From Anaerolineales bacterium (GTDB lineage Bacteria > Chloroflexota > Anaerolineae > Anaerolineales > UBA11579), in contig JAHBVB010000002.1 of the NCBI GenBank assembly GCA_019637805.1, positions 761,981 to 825,980 of the forward strand: a stretch of DNA of 64,000 bases. Direction: 5' to 3'. The notes beneath the pieces were generated by a model that was not told where the DNA came from, made no database searches, and worked only from the letters and a program-made list of their open reading frames with translations. Shown here piece by piece: positions 52,564 to 60,435 of this stretch (position 1 is its first letter; every line of letters starts with the position of its first letter). The position numbers and the translations under genes were made by a program.

Positions 52564-53007
52564 TTACGACTCTATCCGTTGTTTGACGCATCCAAAAAAT
52601 TCCGCTGTGAGTTTTTGGGTCACGCTGCCCATCATGCGGGAAGCCAGGCTGGCGATAGTGCCCAGCACGTTGATGTCGGCCGTCCAGTCGAGCAGGGTGC
52701 CGCCTTCGGGGTCGTCGCTCAGACGCATCTCGGCAGTGCCTTCCACGGCGCTGCCAGGTGCTGTCCCGCGGCCTTTTAGGACCGCTCGATCTGGTGCTTC
52801 CAGGGCGGTGAATTCAATCTCCCCAGTGAAACTGACTTTGAGATTGCCCAGGCCAACTGAGCCGGTGGCGCGAAATTTCCTGTCGGTTTCCACAACTTCC
52901 ATGTTCTCCAAGCCGGGGGCACAGGCGGCAACGAAATCCATGTCGGTAAGGGCCGCCCACACTTTGTCACGTGGGGCTTTGATGGTAGTTTTTCCATTAA
53001 CTTGCAT
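52564..53007 (-). CDS. CoxG-like SRPBCC family protein
   Basis: A 147-residue SRPBCC/CoxG protein: MQVNGKTTIKAPRDKVWAAL at the start and CAPGLENMEV near 30, then a helix-grip beta-barrel. CoxG proteins help anchor the CO dehydrogenase or hydroxylase to the membrane, and the same partner role is likely here. AGGAGG lies at ideal spacing before the ATG. It is the first gene after the promoter and palindrome at 53.03-53.07 kb. Confidence 0.85.
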   Translation of the reverse strand: MQVNGKTTIKAPRDKVWAALTDMDFVAACAPGLENMEVVETDRKFRATGSVGLGNLKVSFTGEIEFTALEAPDRAVLKGRGTAPGSAVEGTAEMRLSDDPEGGTLLDWTADINVLGTIASLASRMMGSVTQKLTAEFFGCVKQRIES

Positions 53008-53030
53008 AGCTATAAGCCTCCTGTAGGGAG

Positions 53031-53074
53031 TGGAATTGCATAAGCATTAAATGCGTATAGCCAATTCCATTCAA
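53031..53074 (-). promoter_or_regulatory. Promoter and overlapping palindrome of the hydroxylase operon
   Basis: On the minus strand TTGAAT (53074-53069) and TTTAAT (53051-53046) are 17 bases apart. An imperfect palindrome with arms TGGAATTG/CAATTCCA (53031-53038 and 53062-53069) and an inner GCATT-A-AATGC covers the spacer and the -10 box. Such placement fits a repressor that shuts off the coxG-to-DUF2877 operon. No regulator gene is beside it. Confidence 0.65.
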
Positions 53075-53088
53075 AAAAGTAAAAAACT

Positions 53089-53775
53089 TCAAGACTTTAA
53101 AGCAACCAATTCGGCCACTCGTGGGTGGGTAGCGTACACGCCCCGGTATTTTTCAGGAAGTAGGGCGGCGATTTGCGCCATAATTTCATCCGTGCATTCT
53201 TTAAAGTACACATCTCGATCCGTCTTGGGTATCGGTGGCAAAGTGAAGGGTTCGCCAACTATGATGCGCACGTGGGGTCGGCGAAATTTGCGCAGCTGCT
53301 CTTTAACCACACGATCTTCACTGCCAATCACAGCCGACGGAATGATGGTGGCCCCAGAGCGGGCAGCCAGGAAGGCCGCACCGGGCTTGCCCTCAAGCAA
53401 TGCTTCAGTGTGGCTTCGTGTGCCCTCCGGAGCGATCATCAGCATGCCGCCGCTTTTCAGCCGCCGTAAAACTTCTTTCAGCGTGCCGAAATCAGCCTCG
53501 TTGCGTTCCAGGAATAGCAGGTCCAGCGTCTTGACCATCCAACGATAGAAGGCCGATTGCCGATATTTCTCGGCCACAACAATGATCAGGTCATCCCGCC
53601 TGACCAGACCCAGTGAAAGGGCAGCGTCAAAGCGTCCCAAGTGATTGCTAACCCCAATCGTGGGTCCCTTGGCATTCTCCAGCTTCTCCATTCCAGAGAT
53701 CTCGACGCGCATCAGGGAGCGGACGATGAGGTTGATCATCACCCGAAAGATACGACGTTTAGCTATTAGCCACAC
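53089..53775 (-). CDS. 1-acylglycerol-3-phosphate acyltransferase (PlsC-like)
   Basis: A 228-residue membrane-associated acyltransferase with NHLGRFDAAL near 41-50 (NHxxxxD catalytic box) and APEGTRSH near 113 (phosphate-binding box). It probably makes phosphatidic acid from lysophosphatidic acid, as PlsC. An N-terminal hydrophobic stretch fits membrane binding. It lies two bases after terC. Confidence 0.88.
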   Translation of the reverse strand: MWLIAKRRIFRVMINLIVRSLMRVEISGMEKLENAKGPTIGVSNHLGRFDAALSLGLVRRDDLIIVVAEKYRQSAFYRWMVKTLDLLFLERNEADFGTLKEVLRRLKSGGMLMIAPEGTRSHTEALLEGKPGAAFLAARSGATIIPSAVIGSEDRVVKEQLRKFRRPHVRIIVGEPFTLPPIPKTDRDVYFKECTDEIMAQIAALLPEKYRGVYATHPRVAELVALKS

Positions 53776-53777
53776 GA

Positions 53778-54545
53778 CTACTTCGCCTTGCTTTTGCGCT
53801 TAGCTGTGTATGGCTTGCGCAGCGTGATAGGTTCTGTTTTCTTAGTGCGCAGTCTCAGATTTAGGAATTCCACAAAGACCGAGAAGCCCATGGCAAAGTA
53901 GATGTACCCCTTAGGAATGTGCTGGTGCAAACCTTCCACAACCAGCGAAAAGCCGATCAACAACAAGAAGGACAGGGCCAGCATTTTGATGGTGGGGTGT
54001 TTCTCCACAAAGGCGTTGATGCTGTTGACGGACAGGACCATGATGATGATGGCAATAACGACTGCGGCCACCATGACCGGCACACTATCCACCATGCCAA
54101 CGGCTGTGATCACTGAGTCGATCGAAAAGACCAGATCGAGCAAGATGATCTGGGTGATCACGCCCACAAAAGAAGCCGCTACTTTAGCTTCAGCGTGCTC
54201 TTCGTCGCCTTCCAGCTTGTCGTGAATTTCAAAGGTGCTTTTCCCGATCAGGAACAGGCCGCCAACCAGCAGGATCATATCTTTGCCGGATACGGCCTGT
54301 TCAATGATCGGCAGCACAAACAGTGGGGTGGTTAAGCGCGTGATCCAGGCAATCGAGAAAAGCAAAAGCAGGCGGGTGATCAACGCCAGGGCCAAGCCTA
54401 TCTGGCTGGCTCGCTTCTGCTGGTTGGCTGGTAGTTTGCTGGCCAGGATGGAGATAAACACCAGATTGTCAATGCCGAGGACAATCTCCAATGAGGTTAA
54501 TGTAAGAAGTGCTATCCAGATTTCTGGATTCGTGATCCACTCCAT
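53778..54545 (-). CDS. TerC family membrane protein
   Basis: A 255-residue TerC protein with seven or more helices and the family motif LEIVLGIDNLVFISILASKLP (19-39) and DLVFSIDSVITAVGMVD near 136, each with the acidic residues typical of metal-ion exporters of this group. The basic tail AKRKSKAK is cytoplasmic. Manganese export or tellurite tolerance are the known roles of relatives. Confidence 0.88.
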   Translation of the reverse strand: MEWITNPEIWIALLTLTSLEIVLGIDNLVFISILASKLPANQQKRASQIGLALALITRLLLLFSIAWITRLTTPLFVLPIIEQAVSGKDMILLVGGLFLIGKSTFEIHDKLEGDEEHAEAKVAASFVGVITQIILLDLVFSIDSVITAVGMVDSVPVMVAAVVIAIIIMVLSVNSINAFVEKHPTIKMLALSFLLLIGFSLVVEGLHQHIPKGYIYFAMGFSVFVEFLNLRLRTKKTEPITLRKPYTAKRKSKAK

Positions 54546-54591
54546 GCTTTAGTGCTCCAGTCGGTAGGGAATGAAAGCGATTATATATCAG

Positions 54592-55377
54592 CTAGCTGCC
54601 GAGGAAGGCCAACAAATAATCAAAGGCGTCAAACAGGTACAGCACTGACAAGGCTACGGTGGCAATCACTACCCAGCGGACCCAGTTGGCGCCTTTGTTG
54701 ACCGCCAGACGGGCAGCTACCCAGCCGCCGAGCATATTGCCCAAACCCAAAAGCAGTCCAATTCCCCAATCCACCTGACTGTTGTTGCTAAATATCAGGA
54801 GGGAAGAAATGCTAAAAGCCAGGACGATGATGATCTTGACTGCATTGGCTCGCACCAAATCGTACCCAACCGACAGCACCAAGGCCGCCAGCAGGAACAC
54901 ACCAACGCCCGCCTGAATAAAACCCCCATAGGCGCCGATCACAAACATGCTGGCGGATTGTTTCCAGTTCAGTCGGCCGGAGAGCTCCAAAAGACGGCCC
55001 TGCAACCAACGCTCCGGGCGCAGGATCAGAACCACCAGCATCAGCAGCATGACCGCACCGATCACGCGCTCCATAAGCTCTTCGTTGAGATTAACCGCTA
55101 CGGAAGCGCCCAGGATGGAGCCCAGCACAGCCGGAACGCTGAGCACTAAGGCGCCACGCAGATCCAGCACCCGGCTTTGTTTGAAGCTCCAACCAGCAGC
55201 CACATTCTGCAGCAAGATGCCGACGCGATTAGTTCCATTGGCCACCGGTGCGGGGAGCCCGAGAAAAATTAGGATCGGCAGCGAGATCAGTGAGCCGCTG
55301 CCGGCCAGCGTATTGATAACCCCGCAGACGAAACCGGCCCCGATCACCAGGGCAGAAAGCCACCAGGATGTTTCCAT
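54592..55377 (-). CDS. TauE/SafE (TSUP) family transporter
   Basis: A 261-residue sulfite/organosulfonate-exporter-type membrane protein. The two repeats show the family pattern: GAGFVCGVINTLAGSGSLISLPILIFLGLP near 13-42 and FVIGAYGGFIQAGVGVFLLAALVL near 149-172. About eight helices. The substrate is uncertain; small anions such as sulfite are usual. It follows the coiled-coil protein gene by 11 bases. Confidence 0.88.
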   Translation of the reverse strand: METSWWLSALVIGAGFVCGVINTLAGSGSLISLPILIFLGLPAPVANGTNRVGILLQNVAAGWSFKQSRVLDLRGALVLSVPAVLGSILGASVAVNLNEELMERVIGAVMLLMLVVLILRPERWLQGRLLELSGRLNWKQSASMFVIGAYGGFIQAGVGVFLLAALVLSVGYDLVRANAVKIIIVLAFSISSLLIFSNNSQVDWGIGLLLGLGNMLGGWVAARLAVNKGANWVRWVVIATVALSVLYLFDAFDYLLAFLGS

Positions 55378-55388
55378 GGCCAGAAGTG

Positions 55389-55916
55389 CTATTCGGAAAT
55401 TGTGCGCTGCAGCTGGGTCAGGATGTTAACCAGCACATCCAGATCACTGAGCGCGGCCAAAGTATCTTCGGTGGCGATGTCCGCCTTGACCAGCTCCAGG
55501 CGTTCTCGAATGTCCCCCAGGGTATCGCCATAGCGCTCACCAACCAACTGCTCAAGGCTGGCCAAGGTCTGCTCAGAGCTCAGCAAGGCCGCCGAAGCAC
55601 TCGCAGAGCGGTTGCGCATCAGTTCAAAGCGGGCCGTGTTCGCATCCGCCAGCAGGCTGTAGACTTCTTGCAATGGGCGGGACGCTTGCAGTGTAGCCAC
55701 CTGCTCAGTGGCGCCTTGCAGCTCAGCAGTCAGATCAGCCACTTGGCTCTGCAAGGGAGCTATCAGCAGAAACCAAGCCAACAAGCCCGCCACTGCCAGA
55801 ATGAGTACAAAGAAAATAAACCCTCGCAGCCAGCCAGCTATGCGTGAACCCGCCGACTGAGGTTCGTCTCCGTTATTCAACAACGTTTCTTTGCTGCTAA
55901 AGTCTTCAGGGGACAT
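55389..55916 (-). CDS. Membrane-anchored coiled-coil protein
   Basis: A 175-residue protein with an N-terminal cytoplasmic part, one membrane helix (about 32-53), then about 115 residues of predicted helical coiled coil (LQSQVADLTAELQGATEQVATLQA and LEQLVGERYGDTLGDIRERLELV) outside or at the membrane. I do not recognise a family. GGAGGG lies four bases before the ATG. It heads the terC-plsC gene run on the minus strand. Confidence 0.65.
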   Translation of the reverse strand: MSPEDFSSKETLLNNGDEPQSAGSRIAGWLRGFIFFVLILAVAGLLAWFLLIAPLQSQVADLTAELQGATEQVATLQASRPLQEVYSLLADANTARFELMRNRSASASAALLSSEQTLASLEQLVGERYGDTLGDIRERLELVKADIATEDTLAALSDLDVLVNILTQLQRTISE

Positions 55917-56246
55917 GTTCCCTCCACTAGGTCTTGGTAAACGAATCGGGAATGCACATTGTAACTGCAGAGCTAACTCATGATGGTGGGGGAGTGGCCG
56001 TAGATTAACTGCTAAGCCTAAGTGACCTGAAAAATGGACACCCTAGAACTTGCTGCATCGTAGATTTTTCTGTTCCGAAGTATGGAGCGCACAGCTAAGT
56101 TAGTAGAGTAGGATGAGTACCGCCGTACCTTTATGATTTCGATAAGTATTATTATCGCAAATTATGTTATACTGCATACAGGGTCAAAAAAGCCGCTTTG
56201 GGTCTATACTAAATTGTGTTGAAAAAATCTTCCAGGAGAAAAGCAT
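55917..56246. other. AT-rich intergenic region between divergent blocks
   Basis: A 330-base gap, more AT-rich than the rest, between the minus-strand run and the plus-strand run. It holds a palindrome (56140-56157), TATACT boxes at 56168-56173 and 56205-56210, and the GGAG site of the small protein. The reading frame from 56216 that crosses the small gene is judged a shadow. I see no other gene. Confidence 0.6.
56140..56157. promoter_or_regulatory. CGATAA-N6-TTATCG palindrome (operator or dif-like site)
   Basis: Exact 6-bp arms around a 6-base core, within an 11-6-11 layout (GATTTCGATAA, GTATTA, TTATCGCAAAT) that resembles the shape of Xer dif sites; the right arm matches the E. coli dif right arm at 8 of 11 positions. 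It also lies 11 bases before a TATACT box, so a plain operator is equally possible. Confidence 0.35.
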
Positions 56247-56363
56247 ATGCAAACCGTTGTTCGCGTGGCGCTGGGTACCTTTATCGGAATGTGGGCGTTT
56301 CTGATCTCCCTGCTGTTGGTGGGAAGAATTTTTGGCTCAGCCGTGCTGGGGCTCTTGCTCTAA
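56247..56363 (+). CDS. 38-aa small membrane protein
   Basis: A short frame, MQTVVRVALGTFIGMWAFLI and ending FGSAVLGLLL, that is almost wholly hydrophobic: one or two short helices. GGAG lies eight bases before the ATG and TATACT boxes lie upstream. The sequence is too short for ordinary gene callers. Such peptides may bind a membrane complex; the role is unknown. Confidence 0.55.
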   Translation: MQTVVRVALGTFIGMWAFLISLLLVGRIFGSAVLGLLL

Positions 56364-56425
56364 AGTTGAATGTCCCACATAGTTTGCTTGCGATAATTCG
56401 TGACCGCCCTCTATAATTTACCTAA

Positions 56426-57412
56426 ATGGATTCGGAAACTACGCTGACAATCGAACAAGCCATCAGCCAGTATGTGGACGCGGTCAAGCTGGCCAGATCA
56501 GAGAATACCACCATCGCTTATCACAAAGCCTTGGCGGCCTTTTCGCAGGTGCTTCTCAATGAGGGTTTAGACCCCAAGGAAACCTCTCTTTCGTATCTAA
56601 AAGAAGACAGCGTGGCTTGGTTTGCTGCTTCCCAGAAGCATCTCTCGCCGGCTACGGAGCGCCAACGCCTGACAGCGGTCGCCGGCTTCTTTGAGTTCCT
56701 GGCCGCTGAGCGGCTGGCAGAGCCGAACTTGCCGCGCGTACGGCTTCTGATCCGCCAGCGCAGCCGCCGGCCCGGCCCCCGCTTACCGCAGTTCCCGCGC
56801 CAGGCTATTGAGCAAACCGTTGACTTTGCCAACCAGCTGGCTGCTTATCCTGTGGAGAACGAGACGGACCACCTGCGCAACTTACGCGACCGCGCCTTCA
56901 TTATCACTTTGGCCGATACCGGCCTGCGCGTGCATGAAGCCTGCAATTTGCGCAGGGGCGACCTGGACCCCAACGAAGGCAAAGCCATCATCATCGGCAA
57001 AGGCAACCGCGAGGCAGTCGTGCGCTTCTCCCAGCGCGCTCTGCGCGCCATCAAGGACTATCTCAACGCTCGCAGCACCCTGGATGGCAGTTCCGGCCGC
57101 CCCTTAGGCACACTGCCCATCTTCGCCCGACACGACAAAGGCAGTGCGAAAGCGATCAAGCTGATGACTCCTACCACGGGCAGGAACATCGTGGCGGAAC
57201 GCACGCAGCAAGCGCTGGGCGTGGGGAACAGCGGCATCACGCCCCACTCCTTCCGCCACTACTTCGTAACGACAGTCCTCAGAGGATCAGGCGGAAATCT
57301 CAAACTGGCCCAGGAACTCGCCCGCCACCGCAATATTCAGGTGACCCAGCGCTACGCCCACCTAAGTGATGATGAATTGGATCGCGGCTATCACGATATT
57401 TTTGAGAATTGA
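56426..57412 (+). CDS. XerC/XerD-type tyrosine recombinase
   Basis: A 328-residue phage-integrase-fold recombinase with all active residues: Arg in TGLRVHEACNLRRGDL, Lys in IIIGKGNREAVV, His-Arg in TPHSFRHYFVT, His in LARHRNIQVTQ and Tyr in RYAHL near the C-terminus. The N-terminal SAM-like DNA-binding domain (about 10-110) is present. TATAAT ends nine bases before the ATG, so the mRNA should be leaderless or nearly so. No mobile element surrounds it, so a housekeeping Xer role is likely. Confidence 0.88.
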   Translation: MDSETTLTIEQAISQYVDAVKLARSENTTIAYHKALAAFSQVLLNEGLDPKETSLSYLKEDSVAWFAASQKHLSPATERQRLTAVAGFFEFLAAERLAEPNLPRVRLLIRQRSRRPGPRLPQFPRQAIEQTVDFANQLAAYPVENETDHLRNLRDRAFIITLADTGLRVHEACNLRRGDLDPNEGKAIIIGKGNREAVVRFSQRALRAIKDYLNARSTLDGSSGRPLGTLPIFARHDKGSAKAIKLMTPTTGRNIVAERTQQALGVGNSGITPHSFRHYFVTTVLRGSGGNLKLAQELARHRNIQVTQRYAHLSDDELDRGYHDIFEN

Positions 57413-57510
57413 ATGGAATTATTTTTATGCAGGTTAATGGCTATGCGCAGTTTTGTGTATCACTCGATTTGTTATACTAGCGTTCACAATCTAAGTATTG
57501 CAAAGGACAC

Positions 57511-58815
57511 ATGGCACTCGAATTTCTGCTGATCATTGTTTTAGTTCTCATCAACGGTTTCTTCGCCGCACTTGAATTAGCTTTAGTCACTTCTCGCAAG
57601 CATCGCCTTCGCTCCATGGCGGACGAGGGCAAGACCGCCGCAACCGACGTCCTCCAAATCAAGGAAAAACCCGGGCACTATCTCGCCACTGTGCAGGTGG
57701 GCATCACCCTGGTCGGCCACTTGGCTGCGGCTTTTGGCGGCCAATCGGCGGCACCAGACATTGCCGAGGCGCTTGGCCAAGTGCCCCTTCTCGCCCCCTA
57801 CGCCAACCAGCTAGCCCTGCTCACCATCGTGCTCGCCATCACCTACCTATCGCTTGTCTTCGGCGAATTGGTGCCTAAGCAACTGGCTCTGCGCAATCCG
57901 GAGGCGCTCTCCGTGGCATTGGTACGCCCGGTCAAATGGCTTTCCAAGATCGCCGCCCTGCCCATCCGCTTCCTCTCCTTTTCGGCGGATCTGATCCTGG
58001 GCCTGCTGGGGCCACAAACCGACGGCGGCCCCAGCACCAGCGCCGAAGAGATCGAACTGCTCGTTCAGCAAGGCACTGCAGAAGGCATATTCCAGATCAG
58101 TGAAGGCGCCTTTGTGCGCGGCGTCTTTGATTATGCCGACCGCAAAGCGCACGAGGTCATGACGGCCCGTCCCGAGATCAGCGCGCTGGAGGCTTCGCTT
58201 AGCCCGCGTGAAGCGCTGGAGCAGGCCGCAAAATCGGGCCATTCACGCTTTCCCGTCTATGAAGAGAGCTTGGATAGCGTGGTGGGCTATGTCCACCTCA
58301 AAGACTTAATCTGGGCCCAAGACGACACCCCACTAAGAGATATTGCCCGCCAGCTGGCTTATATTCCAGAATCCCTGCACCTGCCACAGATCTACAGCCT
58401 GCTCACCAAACAGCGAACCCACATGGCCATCGTGCTGGACGAATACGGTGGGACCGCCGGCCTGCTCACCCTGGAAGATGTCTTGGAGGTCATCGTGGGT
58501 GAAATCGATGACGAATACCAACCCGCTAACCTGGAAATCCGCAAGTTGGGAGACAAGGCCTGGCTGGTGGCCGGCAATATCCAGCTGGGCGATCTGAGCG
58601 CCAAACTCAATGTGGAGCTGCCCTCAACGGATGCCTACACCACCTGCGCCGGCCTGATCATGTCTGAATTGGGGCACCTGCCCAAAGTGGGCGAACAAAT
58701 CGTCTATCAAGGCCTCACTTTTACGGTCCGCTCCATGGACAAACTGCGCATATCGAGTATTTTGGTCCAACAATCCATTGAGCCAGGCAAGCCGATCGGG
58801 AGCGCCACAGGGTAG
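57511..58815 (+). CDS. CNNM/CorC-type membrane protein (hemolysin family)
   Basis: A 434-residue protein with a DUF21 membrane domain (about 1-190: NGFFAALELALVTSRKHRL, LVFGELVPKQLALRNPE), a pair of CBS domains (about 205-335, ending LDEYGGTAGLLTLEDVLEVIVGEI) and a CorC_HlyC domain (about 345-425). Relatives export magnesium or cobalt; they are commonly mislabelled hemolysins. A TATACT lies upstream and AAAGGAC precedes the ATG. Confidence 0.9.
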   Translation: MALEFLLIIVLVLINGFFAALELALVTSRKHRLRSMADEGKTAATDVLQIKEKPGHYLATVQVGITLVGHLAAAFGGQSAAPDIAEALGQVPLLAPYANQLALLTIVLAITYLSLVFGELVPKQLALRNPEALSVALVRPVKWLSKIAALPIRFLSFSADLILGLLGPQTDGGPSTSAEEIELLVQQGTAEGIFQISEGAFVRGVFDYADRKAHEVMTARPEISALEASLSPREALEQAAKSGHSRFPVYEESLDSVVGYVHLKDLIWAQDDTPLRDIARQLAYIPESLHLPQIYSLLTKQRTHMAIVLDEYGGTAGLLTLEDVLEVIVGEIDDEYQPANLEIRKLGDKAWLVAGNIQLGDLSAKLNVELPSTDAYTTCAGLIMSELGHLPKVGEQIVYQGLTFTVRSMDKLRISSILVQQSIEPGKPIGSATG

Positions 58816-58821
58816 CTTTAC

Positions 58822-58869
58822 TTGACACTGAATTTTCTGAGTAGTACTATCGTAGTAGGTGCATGCACC
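58822..58869 (+). promoter_or_regulatory. Promoter and 12-bp palindrome before the sugar transporter
   Basis: TTGACA (58822-58827) and TACTAT (58845-58850) with a 17-base spacer. The perfect palindrome GGTGCATGCACC (58858-58869) begins at the expected start site, where a repressor would block transcription. Confidence 0.7.
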
Positions 58870-58914
58870 GCTTACAAATTTCTCTTACTGGTAGTGGGAC
58901 AAAGATGCGTTTTC

Positions 58915-58936
58915 CGGCACATTTAATCGTGTGCCG
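58915..58936. promoter_or_regulatory. Inverted repeat in the transporter leader
   Basis: CGGCACA-N8-TGTGCCG lies in the about 160-base leader, 80 bases before the binding-protein ATG. It could be an mRNA hairpin or a second operator. Confidence 0.4.
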
Positions 58937-59017
58937 CAATATCTGCTAAAGGAGGCGCCAGAAAAAGTACTGTTCTCTAGCTTCAGTATTACCCTGCAAC
59001 TATCCAAGGAGAAAAGA

Positions 59018-60331
59018 ATGAAGAATTTCAATAAGGTTTGGCTCATGGTGAGCGTGTTGGCAATGCTCGCGCTCATTATGGCCGCCTGCGCCCCAGCGGC
59101 TAGCACCCCGGATGCGGATACGGGTGACAGCGGCGACGCGGCAGATTTTGCCGGCGAAACTGTAACCATCTTCACCGCCGCTGAGGGCGAGCAGGTTGCC
59201 CTCTTCCAGCGCAACTTCGATGCTTTCGAAGAGCGCACTGGCATTGAAGTTGTGGTTGAAGCTTCGCCCGACTTTGAGACCGTCGCCTTGGTGCGCGCCG
59301 AAGCTGGCGACTCCTACGACATCCTCAACTTCCCCCAACCCGGCCTGATGGCAGACTTTGCCCGCTCTGGCTTCCTGGTGGATTTGGGCGGCTTCCTCTC
59401 ACAGGATTATATGCTGACCAAGTACACCCAGTCCTGGATCGATCTGGGCACGGTGGATGGTTCGCTGTATGGCGTTTGGCATAATGCGGATGTGAAGAGC
59501 CTGGTGTGGTACGCCAAACCGGCCTTTGACGCTGCTGGCTATTCCATCCCGCAGACCTGGGACGAAATGATCGCCCTCTCTGACCAGATCGTTGCCGATG
59601 GCGGCACGCCCTGGTGTATCGGCTTTGAGAGCGGTGGCGCCACGGGTTGGCCTGGCACCGACTGGGTGGAAGACATCATGCTGCGCACTGCCTCCCCGGA
59701 AGATTATGACGCCTGGGTGGCCGGCGAGCTGGCTTTTGACTCTCCCCAAGTACGCAACGCTTTTGAAGTTGCCAGCGAGATCTGGATGAACCCGGACTAC
59801 GTCCTGGGCGGCACCACCGGCATCTTGACCACCAACTTCGGCGATGCGCCCAACATGCTGCTGGGTGATGAGCCCGCTTGTTACATGATGCGCCAAGCCA
59901 GCTTCATCGCCGGCTTCTTTGCCGAGGGCACTGAGATCGGTACGGATGTGGATTACTTCTACCTGCCGCCGATTGACGCCGCTTATGGCAAGCCAGTGCT
60001 TGGCTCCGGTTCGCTGTTGAGCATGGGCAAGGACACCCCCGCTGTACGCGCCGTGATGGAGTTCCTGACCACCGGCGAATCGGCTCGGGCTGAAGTGGAA
60101 GCCGGCATCCTGATCGCTCCGCATCTGGACGCCAGCCTCGACTGGTACCCCAACGACCTGACCCGCGGCTTTGCTGAGATCCTGGCCAATGCTGACACGT
60201 TCCGCTTCGACGGTTCTGACCTGATGCCTGGCGCCGTGGGCGCTGGCAGCTTCTGGACCGGCATTGTGGACTTCGTGGGCGGCTCCAATCTGGACAGTGT
60301 GTTACAGGCAATTGACACCAGCTGGCCTTAA
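59018..60331 (+). CDS. ABC sugar-binding lipoprotein (alpha-glucoside type)
   Basis: A 437-residue solute-binding protein of family 1. The lipobox is MAAC with Cys24; a short linker (TPDADTGDSGDAADF) follows and then the two-lobe fold (VTIFTAAEGEQVALFQRNFDAFEERTGIEV). VWHNADVKSLVWYAKPAF and IPQTWDEMIALSDQIV are typical of AglE/alpha-glucoside binders. AAGGAG is before the ATG. The trehalose synthase at the end of the cluster suggests disaccharide uptake; the exact sugar is inferred. Confidence 0.9.
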   Translation: MKNFNKVWLMVSVLAMLALIMAACAPAASTPDADTGDSGDAADFAGETVTIFTAAEGEQVALFQRNFDAFEERTGIEVVVEASPDFETVALVRAEAGDSYDILNFPQPGLMADFARSGFLVDLGGFLSQDYMLTKYTQSWIDLGTVDGSLYGVWHNADVKSLVWYAKPAFDAAGYSIPQTWDEMIALSDQIVADGGTPWCIGFESGGATGWPGTDWVEDIMLRTASPEDYDAWVAGELAFDSPQVRNAFEVASEIWMNPDYVLGGTTGILTTNFGDAPNMLLGDEPACYMMRQASFIAGFFAEGTEIGTDVDYFYLPPIDAAYGKPVLGSGSLLSMGKDTPAVRAVMEFLTTGESARAEVEAGILIAPHLDASLDWYPNDLTRGFAEILANADTFRFDGSDLMPGAVGAGSFWTGIVDFVGGSNLDSVLQAIDTSWP

Positions 60332-60368
60332 GCCTCAGGCCGCTTAATGTCTTTGTGCTAAAGTAGAG

Positions 60369-60398
60369 AAGCAGGGCAGTCATTTGACTGCCCTGCTT
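60369..60398 (+). terminator. Hairpin between binding-protein and permease genes
   Basis: A 13-bp perfect stem (AAGCAGGGCAGTC and its complement, loop ATTT) with no U run. Such hairpins commonly stabilise the upstream mRNA and limit read-through, giving more binding protein than permease. Confidence 0.65.
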
Positions 60399-60435
60399 AC
60401 TACTGGCTGATCACCAAGTGCTGAAAGGAGCCGGC

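Noticed and set aside
56216..56416. A 66-aa frame from 56216
   Set aside because: It starts with no ribosome site and overlaps the better supported 38-aa gene in another frame.
53063..57421. A shared 12-mer, TTGAATGGAATT, near coxG and after the recombinase gene, as an att core
   Set aside because: The copies are short, in different contexts, and the 4 kb between carries ordinary metabolic genes; chance similarity is more likely.
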